From: Citromicrobium bathyomarinum
Lineage (GTDB): Bacteria > Pseudomonadota > Alphaproteobacteria > Sphingomonadales > Sphingomonadaceae
Assembly: GCF_021021475.1 (NCBI RefSeq)
Contig: NZ_JAINWL010000001.1
Coordinates: 806,001 to 870,000, forward strand
Reading direction: 5' to 3'
DNA length: 64,000 nucleotides
The position numbers and the translations under genes are program-made. The notes under the pieces are model-generated. The model saw only the letters and a list, made by a program, of their open reading frames with translations, had not been told where the DNA came from and did no database searches. Below, in pieces: positions 38,050 through 48,384 of the stretch (the first letter of the stretch is position 1; each line of letters starts with the position of its first letter).

Positions 38050-38169
38050 TCAGGCGATAACGAGGCCGGTGGGGCTGGCAGGGACGATCGCGGTGGCGAA
38101 GAAAACGGCGGAGATACCCAGCGCCATAACGGCGGCGAACATGCGGCTGCGGAGGTCGGTGGTGGTCAT
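38050..38169 (-). CDS. Psp-linked small membrane peptide 1
   Basis: A 39-residue peptide beginning MTTTDLRSRMFAAVMALGIS and ending FFATAIVPASPTGLVIA. It is the first gene after the sigma-54 promoter, with a leader of about 45 nt and an AAAGGA ribosome binding site. Basic N-terminus, single hydrophobic helix, and the conserved PASPTGLVIA end after the helix. Three tandem copies with separate ribosome binding sites argue for real, highly expressed peptides rather than chance frames. Confidence 0.82.
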   Translation of the reverse strand: MTTTDLRSRMFAAVMALGISAVFFATAIVPASPTGLVIA

Positions 38170-38225
38170 GTGAGTAGTTCCTTTCACGTTTCCGGGGGAC
38201 CATCCCGCCGGATATCGACTACTTT

Positions 38226-38241
38226 GCAGGAGCCGTGCCAA
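38226..38241 (-). promoter_or_regulatory. Sigma-54 promoter of the small peptide-pspC operon
   Basis: On the minus strand TGGCAC-N5-CTGC followed by A matches the sigma-54 consensus TGGCAC-N5-TTGC with one mismatch outside the invariant dinucleotides. GG (38239-38238) and GC (38227-38226) are separated by exactly 10 nt, the obligatory spacing. The start site would fall near 38214. Confidence 0.8.
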
Positions 38242-38314
38242 GTTGAAGAAATGGCGAAATTGCGTGGTTCTGAGGTGAGCCGGACGACAACCACTCGTTC
38301 ACCTTTCCGAAAGC

Positions 38315-38331
38315 TTGGGAATTTTTCCCAA
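38315..38331. promoter_or_regulatory. 17-bp palindrome, candidate enhancer site for a sigma-54 activator
   Basis: A perfect inverted repeat TTGGGAA-TTT-TTCCCAA centred at 38323, about 90-100 bp upstream of the sigma-54 -12 element, the usual distance for enhancer-binding proteins such as PspF or NtrC. It also lies 78 bp upstream of recF, so a role there cannot be excluded. Confidence 0.6.
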
Positions 38332-38408
38332 CTCTTGGAGCCGGGCTTCTCGCGCATTCCGCTGGCCTGCATCCGCGCACCGCGCTAGGCCGGATTTCAA
38401 AGGCCCCC

Positions 38409-39494
38409 ATGGCGCTCGACCGCATCTCGATCCTCGATTTTCGCAACCATCGGCAGACCGCGCTGGAAGACACCGCGCGGTTCAATCTGCTCGTGGGTGC
38501 GAATGGTGCGGGCAAGACCAATGTGCTCGAAGCGCTCTCCCTGCTCGCCCCGGGCCGCGGGTTGCGGCGGGCGAAACTGCCCGAGATGGCGCGGATCGAC
38601 GGGCCCGGCGGATTCACCGTCGCCGCACGGCTCCAGCCTGCCGACGGCGCGGAGCCGGTCCAGCTGGGCACCGTGGTCGATGCGGCACAACCCAATCGCC
38701 GCCGGGTGCGTGTCAACGGGGCGGAGCGCAGCGCGCTGGGCCTGTCCGAATGGCTCTCGGTCCGCTGGCTGACCCCGGCGATGGACGGGCTCTTTACCGA
38801 CAGCGCGGGCGCGCGGCGGCGCTATCTCGACCGGCTGGCGCTGGCGACCGCGCCCGGCCACGCCGCGCTCTCCAACCGCTACGAAACCGCGCTGCGCAAC
38901 CGCAATCGGCTGCTGTCGGACGACGCGCCGCCCGATCCGCAATGGCTCGATGCGCTGGAGGCGCAGCTGGCGGAGCACGGCACCGCGATCGCCGCCAATC
39001 GCCGCGCGCTGGTCGAGGAGTTGAACCGCGAGCTGGAGGCGCAGGCCGATGCGCTCTTCCCCCGCCCTCTCCTGGCGATCGAGCCGACCGGGCCGGAAGA
39101 GCATGCCGCATTGGCCGATGCCCTGCGCGGCAATCGCCGGACGGAACGCCGCGCAGGCCGCACGCTGATCGGCCCGCATCGCGCGGAACTGGCGGTGACG
39201 CTGGCCGACAAGGGCGTACCCGCCGCCCGCGCCTCGACCGGCGAGCAGAAGGCGATGCTGATCGCGATCACGTTGGCGCACGGCGCGCTGGCGACACGCG
39301 GGCGCGCGGGGCTACTGCTGCTGGACGAGGTTGCCGCGCATCTCGACCCGCAGCGGCGCGAAGCACTGTTCGCGCGCCTCGCCGCCAATGGTGAGCAGGT
39401 GTGGATGACCGGAACCGAGCGGATGCCGTTCGACCCGATCCTGCCCGACGCCGCCGTGTGGGACGTGTCTGGCGGTTCGCTGCGGCGGATCTGA
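38409..39494 (+). CDS. recF: DNA replication and repair protein RecF
   Basis: SMC-like ATPase that helps RecOR load RecA at gaps. It is 361 residues. It begins ALDRISILDFRNHRQTALE, with Walker A GANGAGKTN, an ABC-type signature STGEQKAMLIAITLAHG and Walker B LLLLDEVAAHLDPQRREALF. The start at 38409 matches family N-termini. Unlike in many bacteria it is not next to dnaA/dnaN/gyrB here; its neighbour is the divergent small peptide-pspC operon. Confidence 0.96.
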   Translation: MALDRISILDFRNHRQTALEDTARFNLLVGANGAGKTNVLEALSLLAPGRGLRRAKLPEMARIDGPGGFTVAARLQPADGAEPVQLGTVVDAAQPNRRRVRVNGAERSALGLSEWLSVRWLTPAMDGLFTDSAGARRRYLDRLALATAPGHAALSNRYETALRNRNRLLSDDAPPDPQWLDALEAQLAEHGTAIAANRRALVEELNRELEAQADALFPRPLLAIEPTGPEEHAALADALRGNRRTERRAGRTLIGPHRAELAVTLADKGVPAARASTGEQKAMLIAITLAHGALATRGRAGLLLLDEVAAHLDPQRREALFARLAANGEQVWMTGTERMPFDPILPDAAVWDVSGGSLRRI

Positions 39495-39507
39495 GGCCGC
39501 CGGTCGC

Positions 39508-39966
39508 TTACTCGAAGGTTTCTGCAGTGACATGTTCCTTGGGGCTGGGTCCGTACTTGTTCGGCCCCGGCGTGCCCGGCAGCGCCATCACCACGATGAA
39601 GGCTATGGACGCTATCAGGCCGAGCAGCGGAATAGCGCTCAGGATAATGAAACCCAGATACCACCAGCCGGTCATCTCGCGATCGTGCAGGCGGCGCACC
39701 GACACCGCAATGCTGGGGATCAGCACGACCAGACCCCACACGATAAACAGCATCCCGAAGCCGCCGAAGAGGATCGAATAGACCGATGCAGGATCGTTCG
39801 GGTCTGCCGCCCCCAGACGGTCCGCAGTCGAGCCGGTGGTCACGATCAGAATGCCGATGACCGCGTAGACGATCACGTTGAGCAGCGCGAACATCCAGAA
39901 TTCGAGCCGCCTCGAACGGCCTTGAAAATCGAAGTACCGCTTAAACGGCAGGATCATCCACTGCAT
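39508..39966 (-). CDS. DUF805 family membrane protein
   Basis: A 152-residue inner-membrane protein: MQWMILPFKRYFDFQGRSRRLEFWMF is the family N-terminus, followed by four spans and the VSVRRLHDREMTGWWYLGFIILSAIPLLG signature. DUF805 proteins are often small stress-responsive membrane proteins of unknown function. Two adjacent ATGs exist; the second (39966) has better spacing from GGGGGAAG. Confidence 0.9.
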   Translation of the reverse strand: MQWMILPFKRYFDFQGRSRRLEFWMFALLNVIVYAVIGILIVTTGSTADRLGAADPNDPASVYSILFGGFGMLFIVWGLVVLIPSIAVSVRRLHDREMTGWWYLGFIILSAIPLLGLIASIAFIVVMALPGTPGPNKYGPSPKEHVTAETFE

Positions 39967-40085
39967 CATTCTTCCCCCAAGGCATTGGGCGTGCACCTGC
40001 CCGCCCGGACGTTACCCGGCGATATTGTGCATGGCCGCAACGCTGCCGCAAGGCCGAACACCGCCGCTTCCATGCATCTCGACGC

Positions 40086-40115
40086 AAAAAAGAGGCCCCG
40101 CAACGGGGGCCTCTT
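40086..40115 (-). terminator. Terminator of the TonB-dependent receptor gene
   Basis: On the minus strand an 11-bp stem AAGAGGCCCC/GGGGCCTCTT with a short loop is followed by a run of T, about 30 nt after the receptor stop codon. Confidence 0.85.
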
Positions 40116-40145
40116 CTCCTGGTGTCCAATTCTCTTGCGAGAGGC

Positions 40146-42827
40146 TTAGAACTTGAAGCGCACGGTGCCGCCATAGGTGCGCGGCGCGCTGGGATAGCCG
40201 GAAACCGAGCCAGACTGCGCAACGCTGGGGAAGACCGTCAGGATGTAACGGTCGTTGGTCAGGTTGCGGACATAGCCGGCAATCTCGATCCCGTTGGCGA
40301 GCGCCAGCGTGAGCGAGGCGTTGACCAGGTTCACTTCGCGGCGGAAGTTGTTGTCACGCACCGACGAAAGCCCGTTGTTCACGAACACGTTGCTCTCGTG
40401 GTTGTAGTCCACACGGGCGATCAGCTGGTTGCCGCTGTAGCCGAAATCGTGGGTGTACGTCGCCGAGGTCGAGATCGCGAACTCGGGGATGCCACCCGGC
40501 CGCATGCCGGTCAGGTCGCCAACCGGGGAGTTGGCGAAGCTGTCGTACGTCGCGTCGAGATAGGTCATCGCGAAGGTGATCGCCAGCGGGTCCGCCGGGG
40601 TGATGACCGTGTCGAACTCGAACCCGCGGGTCGACTGCTGTTCGGCGTTGGACAGCGCGAAGCCGGTGCCGGTGAACAGGTTCGACTGGAAGCCCTTGAG
40701 CGTCTGGTCGAACAGCGCGAGGTTGAACGAGATGCCCGGGTAGTTACCCTTCAGACCGATTTCATACACTTCGGCATTTTCCGGCCCGGCGAAGCGGGTG
40801 CCGACCGTCAGGTTGGTGATCGGCAGGCCCGCATCGCGGATCGGCGAGGACGGCGAGAGGAAGCGGCTGCCGCCGACCACGCCCGGCACACCCGCAGGGA
40901 GCGTGGCGGGAATGTAGTCACCGAACACCGGCCGGCTGTCACGCGACAGGTTGATCGAACTTGCCTTGAAGCCGGTCGCGTAGGTCACATAGGTGTTCAG
41001 CTCCGGCGTGATCTCGAACGAGGCACGCAGGGTGTAGGTGAACTTGTCGTCGTGGGTCTTGCCCGGTTCCACCGCGTTGGGGACGCCAAGGAACGGCGGC
41101 AGGAACTGCAGCGCGGCGAGGCCGAGCAGCGGGTTACACACCGCCGGGTTGGACACGCCGGTGGGGCACGGCGTCACCGCCAGCTGCGACACCTGGCCGA
41201 ACACGGCCTGCCCCAGAGGGGTGCCGACGAAGGCATTGAACTGGGCCGGGTCGGTCGCGTCGATCCCGGCCGCATTGGCCAGGGCGCCGACGATATAGGC
41301 ATCCGCCAGGTTGACGTTCGCCAGCGGATCGAGCGAGCGCTGCGAAAGCTGGAAGTCCTTGCGGTCGTCGGTGTAGTTGAAGCCCGCACTCAGGGTCAGA
41401 CGATCGTCGAGCATGGTGAAGTCGAGCGTGCCGAAGACCGACCAGCTCTCGTTCTGCATCGCGAAGCTTTCCCGCGTGCTCGGGCCCGCAGCGAAGCTCG
41501 AACCCACCGGCAGACCAAGCTGGGTCTCGACCGCCGCGAGCGTGCCCGGGGTGCCGCCACCCGCCAGCAGATCGAAGAACAGGCGACCATCCGCGCCGTT
41601 GGTGATGCCGCTCTGCTGGGTGACGTCGTCGTTGTAGTAGAAGCCGCCGAGCAGGAAGTTGAACGGGCCGTCGAAGTCCGAGGCGACCCGCACTTCCTGC
41701 GTGAAGGTCTTGGCCTTCTGGTCACGGAACTCGCGGATGAAGTCGAGCCCGGTGAAATCGACGTCCTGGTTGAAGAAGTTGTCGAGCACACGATACGCGG
41801 TGATCGCGGTGACCCCGATCGTATCCAGATCGAGGTCGGCCTGCCACGAGAGACCGTAGCTTTCGACTTCGTTGACCGGCAGGAGGTTGAGCGCCGCGGT
41901 ATCGCCGAAGAAATCATTGGTGATGATGTTGCCGCCTGCGGCGAACACCAGCGGCGTGGTCGGCCCGGCGACAAGGTTGTTCACCTGGCAGCAGATCTCG
42001 TCGATCTTGGAATAGTCGCCGATCGCACGCATGCGCAGCGGGCCGCCATTGTCGAACAGCAGGTCCGCACGCGCGTTCCAGCGGTTGCGATCGTTCAGCT
42101 TCTCATCGAAGCCGATCACTTCGGCGTAGCCGTCGCGCTTGTTGAGCCCGCCGGAAATCGCGAAGGCCAGATCGTCGGTCAGCGGACCGGTAAGATCGCC
42201 CTTCAGCACGAACTGGTTGAAGTTGCCGTAGGTCGCGCTGACCGAACCGCCGAAGTCGAACTGCGGCTCGCGCGTGATGACCGAGACGACACCGGCGCTC
42301 GCGTTCTTGCCGAACAGGGTCGACTGCGGACCGCGCAGCACTTCGATGCGGTTCACATTGGCAAGGTCGCCGATGGCGCCGGCAGAGCGCGACCGGAACA
42401 CACCGTCGATGAACACACCGACCGACGGCTCGACACCGAAGTTGTTGTCGCCGTTACCGAAACCACGAATGATGAAGGTGGTGGTGGAAGAGTTCTGCAA
42501 TTGGCTGACGCGCAGCGACGGGGTGACCGTCTGCACGTCGATAAGGTCGCGGATCTCGGCGCGCTCCAGCGTTTCGCCAGTGGTCACGCTGACCGAAACG
42601 GGCGCTTCCTGAAGGGTCTGTTCGCGCTTGGTCGCGGTGACGACGATGGTGTTGCCACCCAGCGCCTGCTCCAGCTCTTCCGCGGTCTCGACATCCTCGC
42701 CGTTGTCGGACTGGCCGGCAGGCGCGTTGTCCTGCGCGTGGGCTGCGACCGGCAGCGCGAGCGCGGCAACACCGGCAAACAGGGCGTGGCGGGAAAATCC
42801 GGCGATGCCGGAGGACGAATGAGCCAT
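40146..42827 (-). CDS. TonB-dependent outer-membrane receptor
   Basis: Imports an unidentified ligand across the outer membrane with energy from TonB-ExbBD. It is 893 residues: signal peptide ending AHAQD near residue 32, an Asp/Glu-rich linker, plug domain from NTIVVTATKREQTLQEAPVSVSV with FIIRGFGNGDN and RIEVLRGPQSTLFGKNASAGVVSVITREP, then a C-terminal barrel ending in GGTVRFKF with the terminal Phe needed for barrel assembly. The size is typical of the large sphingomonad receptor family; ligand not predictable. A GAGAGGAA ribosome binding site precedes the ATG; a terminator follows. No transport partner genes adjoin it. Confidence 0.95.
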   Translation of the reverse strand: MAHSSSGIAGFSRHALFAGVAALALPVAAHAQDNAPAGQSDNGEDVETAEELEQALGGNTIVVTATKREQTLQEAPVSVSVTTGETLERAEIRDLIDVQTVTPSLRVSQLQNSSTTTFIIRGFGNGDNNFGVEPSVGVFIDGVFRSRSAGAIGDLANVNRIEVLRGPQSTLFGKNASAGVVSVITREPQFDFGGSVSATYGNFNQFVLKGDLTGPLTDDLAFAISGGLNKRDGYAEVIGFDEKLNDRNRWNARADLLFDNGGPLRMRAIGDYSKIDEICCQVNNLVAGPTTPLVFAAGGNIITNDFFGDTAALNLLPVNEVESYGLSWQADLDLDTIGVTAITAYRVLDNFFNQDVDFTGLDFIREFRDQKAKTFTQEVRVASDFDGPFNFLLGGFYYNDDVTQQSGITNGADGRLFFDLLAGGGTPGTLAAVETQLGLPVGSSFAAGPSTRESFAMQNESWSVFGTLDFTMLDDRLTLSAGFNYTDDRKDFQLSQRSLDPLANVNLADAYIVGALANAAGIDATDPAQFNAFVGTPLGQAVFGQVSQLAVTPCPTGVSNPAVCNPLLGLAALQFLPPFLGVPNAVEPGKTHDDKFTYTLRASFEITPELNTYVTYATGFKASSINLSRDSRPVFGDYIPATLPAGVPGVVGGSRFLSPSSPIRDAGLPITNLTVGTRFAGPENAEVYEIGLKGNYPGISFNLALFDQTLKGFQSNLFTGTGFALSNAEQQSTRGFEFDTVITPADPLAITFAMTYLDATYDSFANSPVGDLTGMRPGGIPEFAISTSATYTHDFGYSGNQLIARVDYNHESNVFVNNGLSSVRDNNFRREVNLVNASLTLALANGIEIAGYVRNLTNDRYILTVFPSVAQSGSVSGYPSAPRTYGGTVRFKF

Positions 42828-43240
42828 CGAGTGCTTCCTCTCTCATGTGGTTTCGGTGCGCATGGTTTGCGCTTGGTTTCACCAGTAAACCGCGAGTTTC
42901 CCGCACTCAACTCCGAAAAGCGCAGAATCCGGCGGGCTCGCGCACAAGTGTTGCTCAAACGGCACAGGAAATGGCGCACGCTCGTGCATGCCGTAACGGA
43001 ATGGGGCAGGTCGCCAAATGCTTTGCGATGAGCCGAAATCCTTGTCGCAGCACCATTTCCGTCCGATTCGCAGGCACGAGAGCACGACCGACCTCACACA
43101 AAGCCTCACACAGGCGTGGCCTAACCCGCCTGCACGCGGGTTTAACGCGCGCATCACTTGCTGCATCGCACCAAGGCGGCTAAGGGCGCGGCGCAACAGC
43201 GCCCCGCGCGCGTCTCCCTCCCCGAAAGCGAACCTCTCCC
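42828..43240. other. 413-nt intergenic region between divergent receptor and typA genes
   Basis: No credible gene. It must hold both promoters, but no clear -35/-10 pair stands out. Visible structure: CCTCACACA repeated at 43092-43100 and 43104-43112 (12-nt period), and a perfect hairpin AACCCGC-CTGCAC-GCGGGTT at 43123-43142. Confidence 0.5.
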
Positions 43241-45067
<1,827 letters not shown>

Positions 45068-45073
45068 GCAGCT

Positions 45074-48061
45074 TCAGGCGGAGGCTTCGGCCTCCGCCCT
45101 TTCCTGATTGAGCCGGAACAGGCGGGCGAGGATTTCGTCCTCCGCCCCGTCGATCCATTCCGGCAGCGCGTCCGGTGACGCCTTGTTCTTGAACAGGTTA
45201 CCCCAGCCATAGGCATCGGCGACAGCTACATCGAGCGCGCGATGCGCGTTGTCGAGCCATGTCGGGCGAGCATTGTACAGGTTGGTGAGGGTGCGTTTCT
45301 TCAACTCCTTCGCCGCAGCCTCATCCTTCGGCAGGATGCGGTCGGGATAACCTTCAACCACCTCGGGCACACGCTCGATCCACTCCGGCGGGTTAAGCCA
45401 GTTTTCCCGCAGTTCGTTGAGCCGTGCCGCCGCTGCCGCAATGGCGTGCGCGCGCGGATCAGCGGCATAGTCGGCAGCGGGAATGTCGGGCGTCAGGCCT
45501 TCGGGGAATGGGAAAGTCTCGAAGGTTGTTGAGGGCGTGTAGCGAGGACGATCCTCGAGCGCCGTACCCATGCGCAATGCCCATAGCTCGTGGAAACGAC
45601 TGTGCAGAATACCGAAGGTCGTGTCGTCATCGCGGGCTATTGCCACCGTGGCAGAGTCAGCAACGACCGCAGATGCGCGCCAAACAAATAGGCGGTGCTT
45701 CGATACCCTTGGAGTCACGATCTGTCTTTGCAAACCGCAAAGGGCGCCCCTGAGTTCAGGGCGAGCGCGCCACAGGCGCCACCAATATTTGTTGAGAGCC
45801 TCATTATCGCGTTTTGCCCTGAAGGGCTTCACCCGTTCAGCAGCTATAGTCCAAGGCCGTTCGTATAAAGATGCTGTTGTCTCGGTCGCGTCGTCCGCAA
45901 ACGCAATGATCCATTGATCCGACGACCGGCGCGTAATGTCCTGCCCATTTGTCCACGGCCTAACCACATCACGATTAAATGATCCGTCCGGATTGCTCGG
46001 CTGCTGGACCAACTGCCGCGCTTCATCACCTGATATTTGGAATGGGCCATAGCTTATGACACCCTGAAACGCACACTCGCTATTTGAGGACAACTTTATT
46101 GCCTTGGTCAAATCGACGGTCTCAATTCCGCCAGTGAGGTCCGAATAGATTTGAGGAACTCGACAGCCATTAAGCAGCCCGGGCTCGCCATGAACCTTGT
46201 CGAAGCACACAATCGAGACTCGAACGGCAGCTCCATCGACTGTCCATTTTTCATCACTCAAGGCCTCGAAAACCCGCCCTCCGGCGACCACCGGCTTCAG
46301 AACTTCGCGGTTAGCACCGCCTCTGATTGAATTGGTTGCAACCAAACCTGCCCGCTCGAGTCGATTATCTCTTATCCTCTCCCATGCCTTAGCAAACCAA
46401 TAGCAAACAAGATCGGCACCGCCTGGTACAGTGCCAGAGTATGCGTGTCGCAAACTTTCCGCATACTTCGCGCCCAGTTCAGGGACGATCTTGCGATCCC
46501 CGAGAAACGGTGGATTCCCGACCACCACGTTCGCTTCTGGCCATTCCGCTCGGCAAGGCCTACCCTCTTCATCCAGCACGGGGTCGCCCTGCTTGTCCGT
46601 CACCAGCACGGCATCGCGGTTCTCGATATTGCCGAGCGGTTTGAGAATGGGATTCTTCGCCGCTTCGAAGCCGTTCCGCCGCATCCACTGGATTTCGCCT
46701 ATCCAGACAGAAACCCGCGCCAGCTCCGCCGCGTAGGTGTTCAGCTCAATGCCCAGCACACATTCTGGACCCACCGTAGGTGAGAACCGGCCTAAACCAA
46801 ACTGTTCGGCTTCCAAGTTGACGAGGTGCTCAATATCCTTGAGTGCCAAAAGTGCCAGATACAGAAAATTTCCCGACCCACACGCTGGATCGAGCACACG
46901 AAAATTGCGAAGCCGGTCGATGAACGCTCCGTGCAACTCTTGTGCGCCTTTTAACGCCTTAGCCTCCGCCCGTCGCGCAGCGGCGTAGACTTTTTTCGCT
47001 TCACTCTGTCTGGCCGGAGTCCGGCTTCTGGCTTCTTCAGCTTTACGGATATTCGCTTCGATTTCGTTACGAATAGCCTCCCAATCAGCCGTGAGTGGAC
47101 GAACAATCACCGGCTCTACGATCTGCATAATCTTGTCGCGGTCGGTGTAGTGCGCCCCCAACTGGCTGCGCTTGTCAGGGTCCAGCCCACGCTCGAACAA
47201 GGTGCCGAGGATTGAAGGGTCGATTTCCGACCAGTCCAGCGCGGCAGCGGCAATCAGGTTGTCAATGTCCGCGCGCTCCAGCGGCAAGGCGCTGTCATCG
47301 TCGAAGAGGCCACCGTTGAACCAATCGATGGGAGTAAAACCGACGCGCCCGTTCTTCTTGGCCATGGCCCGGAAAAGCTGGCTGGCATTCTCCGTGAAAC
47401 TATCCGCATCGCCGATGCTTGCCTTCAGCATGGCGGTGAACATGTGGCCGGGCAGTAACCCGACGTCCTCGGCAAACATGCAGAAGACCAACCGGTTTAC
47501 GAAGTGCGCGACGGCATGGGCCTCGTGCCCCCGCTTGCGCAGCCGCTGCGCCAGTTCGGAAAATTCCTCGGCAGCTTCCTCGGTTAGCATCTGCCGCGTC
47601 TTGGCAGGCTTCAATTGCTCGGGGTCGAGGAAGCAATTGCGCAGGAGGTCGCGCGTCGCGCCGTCCCGCAGATCGTCCAGCCGAACTTCGTGGACCTCCT
47701 GAACCGTGTTGGTCCAGTTCGTGTGAATGCGAAAGCGATCCATGTCGCACACGATCAGCAGCGGCGGATTTTCCAGCGCGATGGCGTATTGCTGAAGCTG
47801 CGCAAAGGCGCGGTCGAGGTCCTTCTTCTTGCCCTTGTATTCCCAGGCAAAGCATCCCTTGCGCCAGACATCGGCCCAACCTTCGCCGCCGCCGGTCTTC
47901 GACGCGCCCTTCTCGAAGGTGAACCACTCCCCCTTCGGGTCGACGCTGGCGGGCTTGGGGATGTCCAGCAGTTCGCATAGGTCGAGGAAGTGTTCCTGCG
48001 CCGCGCTACGCTCTTTCAGCTCTGCGGCGTGCCACTTCTTGATAAACTCGGTCGGTGTCAC
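45074..48061 (-). CDS. MmeI-like single-chain restriction-modification enzyme (Type IIL/IIG)
   Basis: A 995-residue fusion of nuclease, methyltransferase and target recognition. N-terminal nuclease motif D64-x9-E74-Y-K76 has exactly the MmeI spacing. A helical spacer runs to about residue 310 (LGAHYTDRDKIMQIVEPVI). The SAM site DPACGSGNFLYLALL is at 391-405 and the catalytic GNPPF at 515-519 marks an N6-adenine methylase. The target-recognition part lies near 630-860, and the matching DNA (about 45480-46420) is visibly less GC-rich than its surroundings. No separate restriction or specificity gene adjoins, as expected for this class. Target sequence unknown. Convergent with typA. Confidence 0.9.
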   Translation of the reverse strand: MTPTEFIKKWHAAELKERSAAQEHFLDLCELLDIPKPASVDPKGEWFTFEKGASKTGGGEGWADVWRKGCFAWEYKGKKKDLDRAFAQLQQYAIALENPPLLIVCDMDRFRIHTNWTNTVQEVHEVRLDDLRDGATRDLLRNCFLDPEQLKPAKTRQMLTEEAAEEFSELAQRLRKRGHEAHAVAHFVNRLVFCMFAEDVGLLPGHMFTAMLKASIGDADSFTENASQLFRAMAKKNGRVGFTPIDWFNGGLFDDDSALPLERADIDNLIAAAALDWSEIDPSILGTLFERGLDPDKRSQLGAHYTDRDKIMQIVEPVIVRPLTADWEAIRNEIEANIRKAEEARSRTPARQSEAKKVYAAARRAEAKALKGAQELHGAFIDRLRNFRVLDPACGSGNFLYLALLALKDIEHLVNLEAEQFGLGRFSPTVGPECVLGIELNTYAAELARVSVWIGEIQWMRRNGFEAAKNPILKPLGNIENRDAVLVTDKQGDPVLDEEGRPCRAEWPEANVVVGNPPFLGDRKIVPELGAKYAESLRHAYSGTVPGGADLVCYWFAKAWERIRDNRLERAGLVATNSIRGGANREVLKPVVAGGRVFEALSDEKWTVDGAAVRVSIVCFDKVHGEPGLLNGCRVPQIYSDLTGGIETVDLTKAIKLSSNSECAFQGVISYGPFQISGDEARQLVQQPSNPDGSFNRDVVRPWTNGQDITRRSSDQWIIAFADDATETTASLYERPWTIAAERVKPFRAKRDNEALNKYWWRLWRARPELRGALCGLQRQIVTPRVSKHRLFVWRASAVVADSATVAIARDDDTTFGILHSRFHELWALRMGTALEDRPRYTPSTTFETFPFPEGLTPDIPAADYAADPRAHAIAAAAARLNELRENWLNPPEWIERVPEVVEGYPDRILPKDEAAAKELKKRTLTNLYNARPTWLDNAHRALDVAVADAYGWGNLFKNKASPDALPEWIDGAEDEILARLFRLNQERAEAEASA

Positions 48062-48384
48062 TCGCGTCTCCCTAATCTGGAAGTCTTAGCGCAGCGGAGT
48101 CGCCGGACAACCCGATGATTTTCCTACTCCCCCGCGCGGCGCTATAGCTGGCATTGCTCTTTGTCCGCTCTTTGTCATCGTCCCGCTCCGGCGTTCCTCG
48201 CCCCTCCCGCGCGTTGATCGAACCGCTCGATCAGTCGCGCACCGCTGATCGGTTTGATTTCTCCCTTTAGACACTGTGTCAGGTGTGTCAGGCCTCGGAT
48301 CGACGCGCGCTCCGGTGGCCGCTTGCGGGGCACTTTCCAGCCCACGGTGGCCAAAGCGCTCAGCATCCGTTAACCAGCGCCGCC
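48062..48384. other. 323-nt intergenic region
   Basis: Between the divergent restriction-modification gene and the symporter gene. No gene or clear promoter is seen. A perfect tandem duplication of TGTGTCAGG occupies 48275-48292. Confidence 0.5.

Noticed and set aside
40122-43031. 969-residue open frame on the plus strand opposite the TonB-dependent receptor
   Set aside because: The minus strand encodes a complete receptor with signal peptide, plug and barrel end; the plus frame is Val/Arg/Glu-rich shadow sequence and runs through the terminator.
43092-43112. CCTCACACA direct repeat upstream of typA as a regulatory site
   Set aside because: Only two copies, no known motif and no clear promoter to relate them to; kept only as a remark in the intergenic entry.
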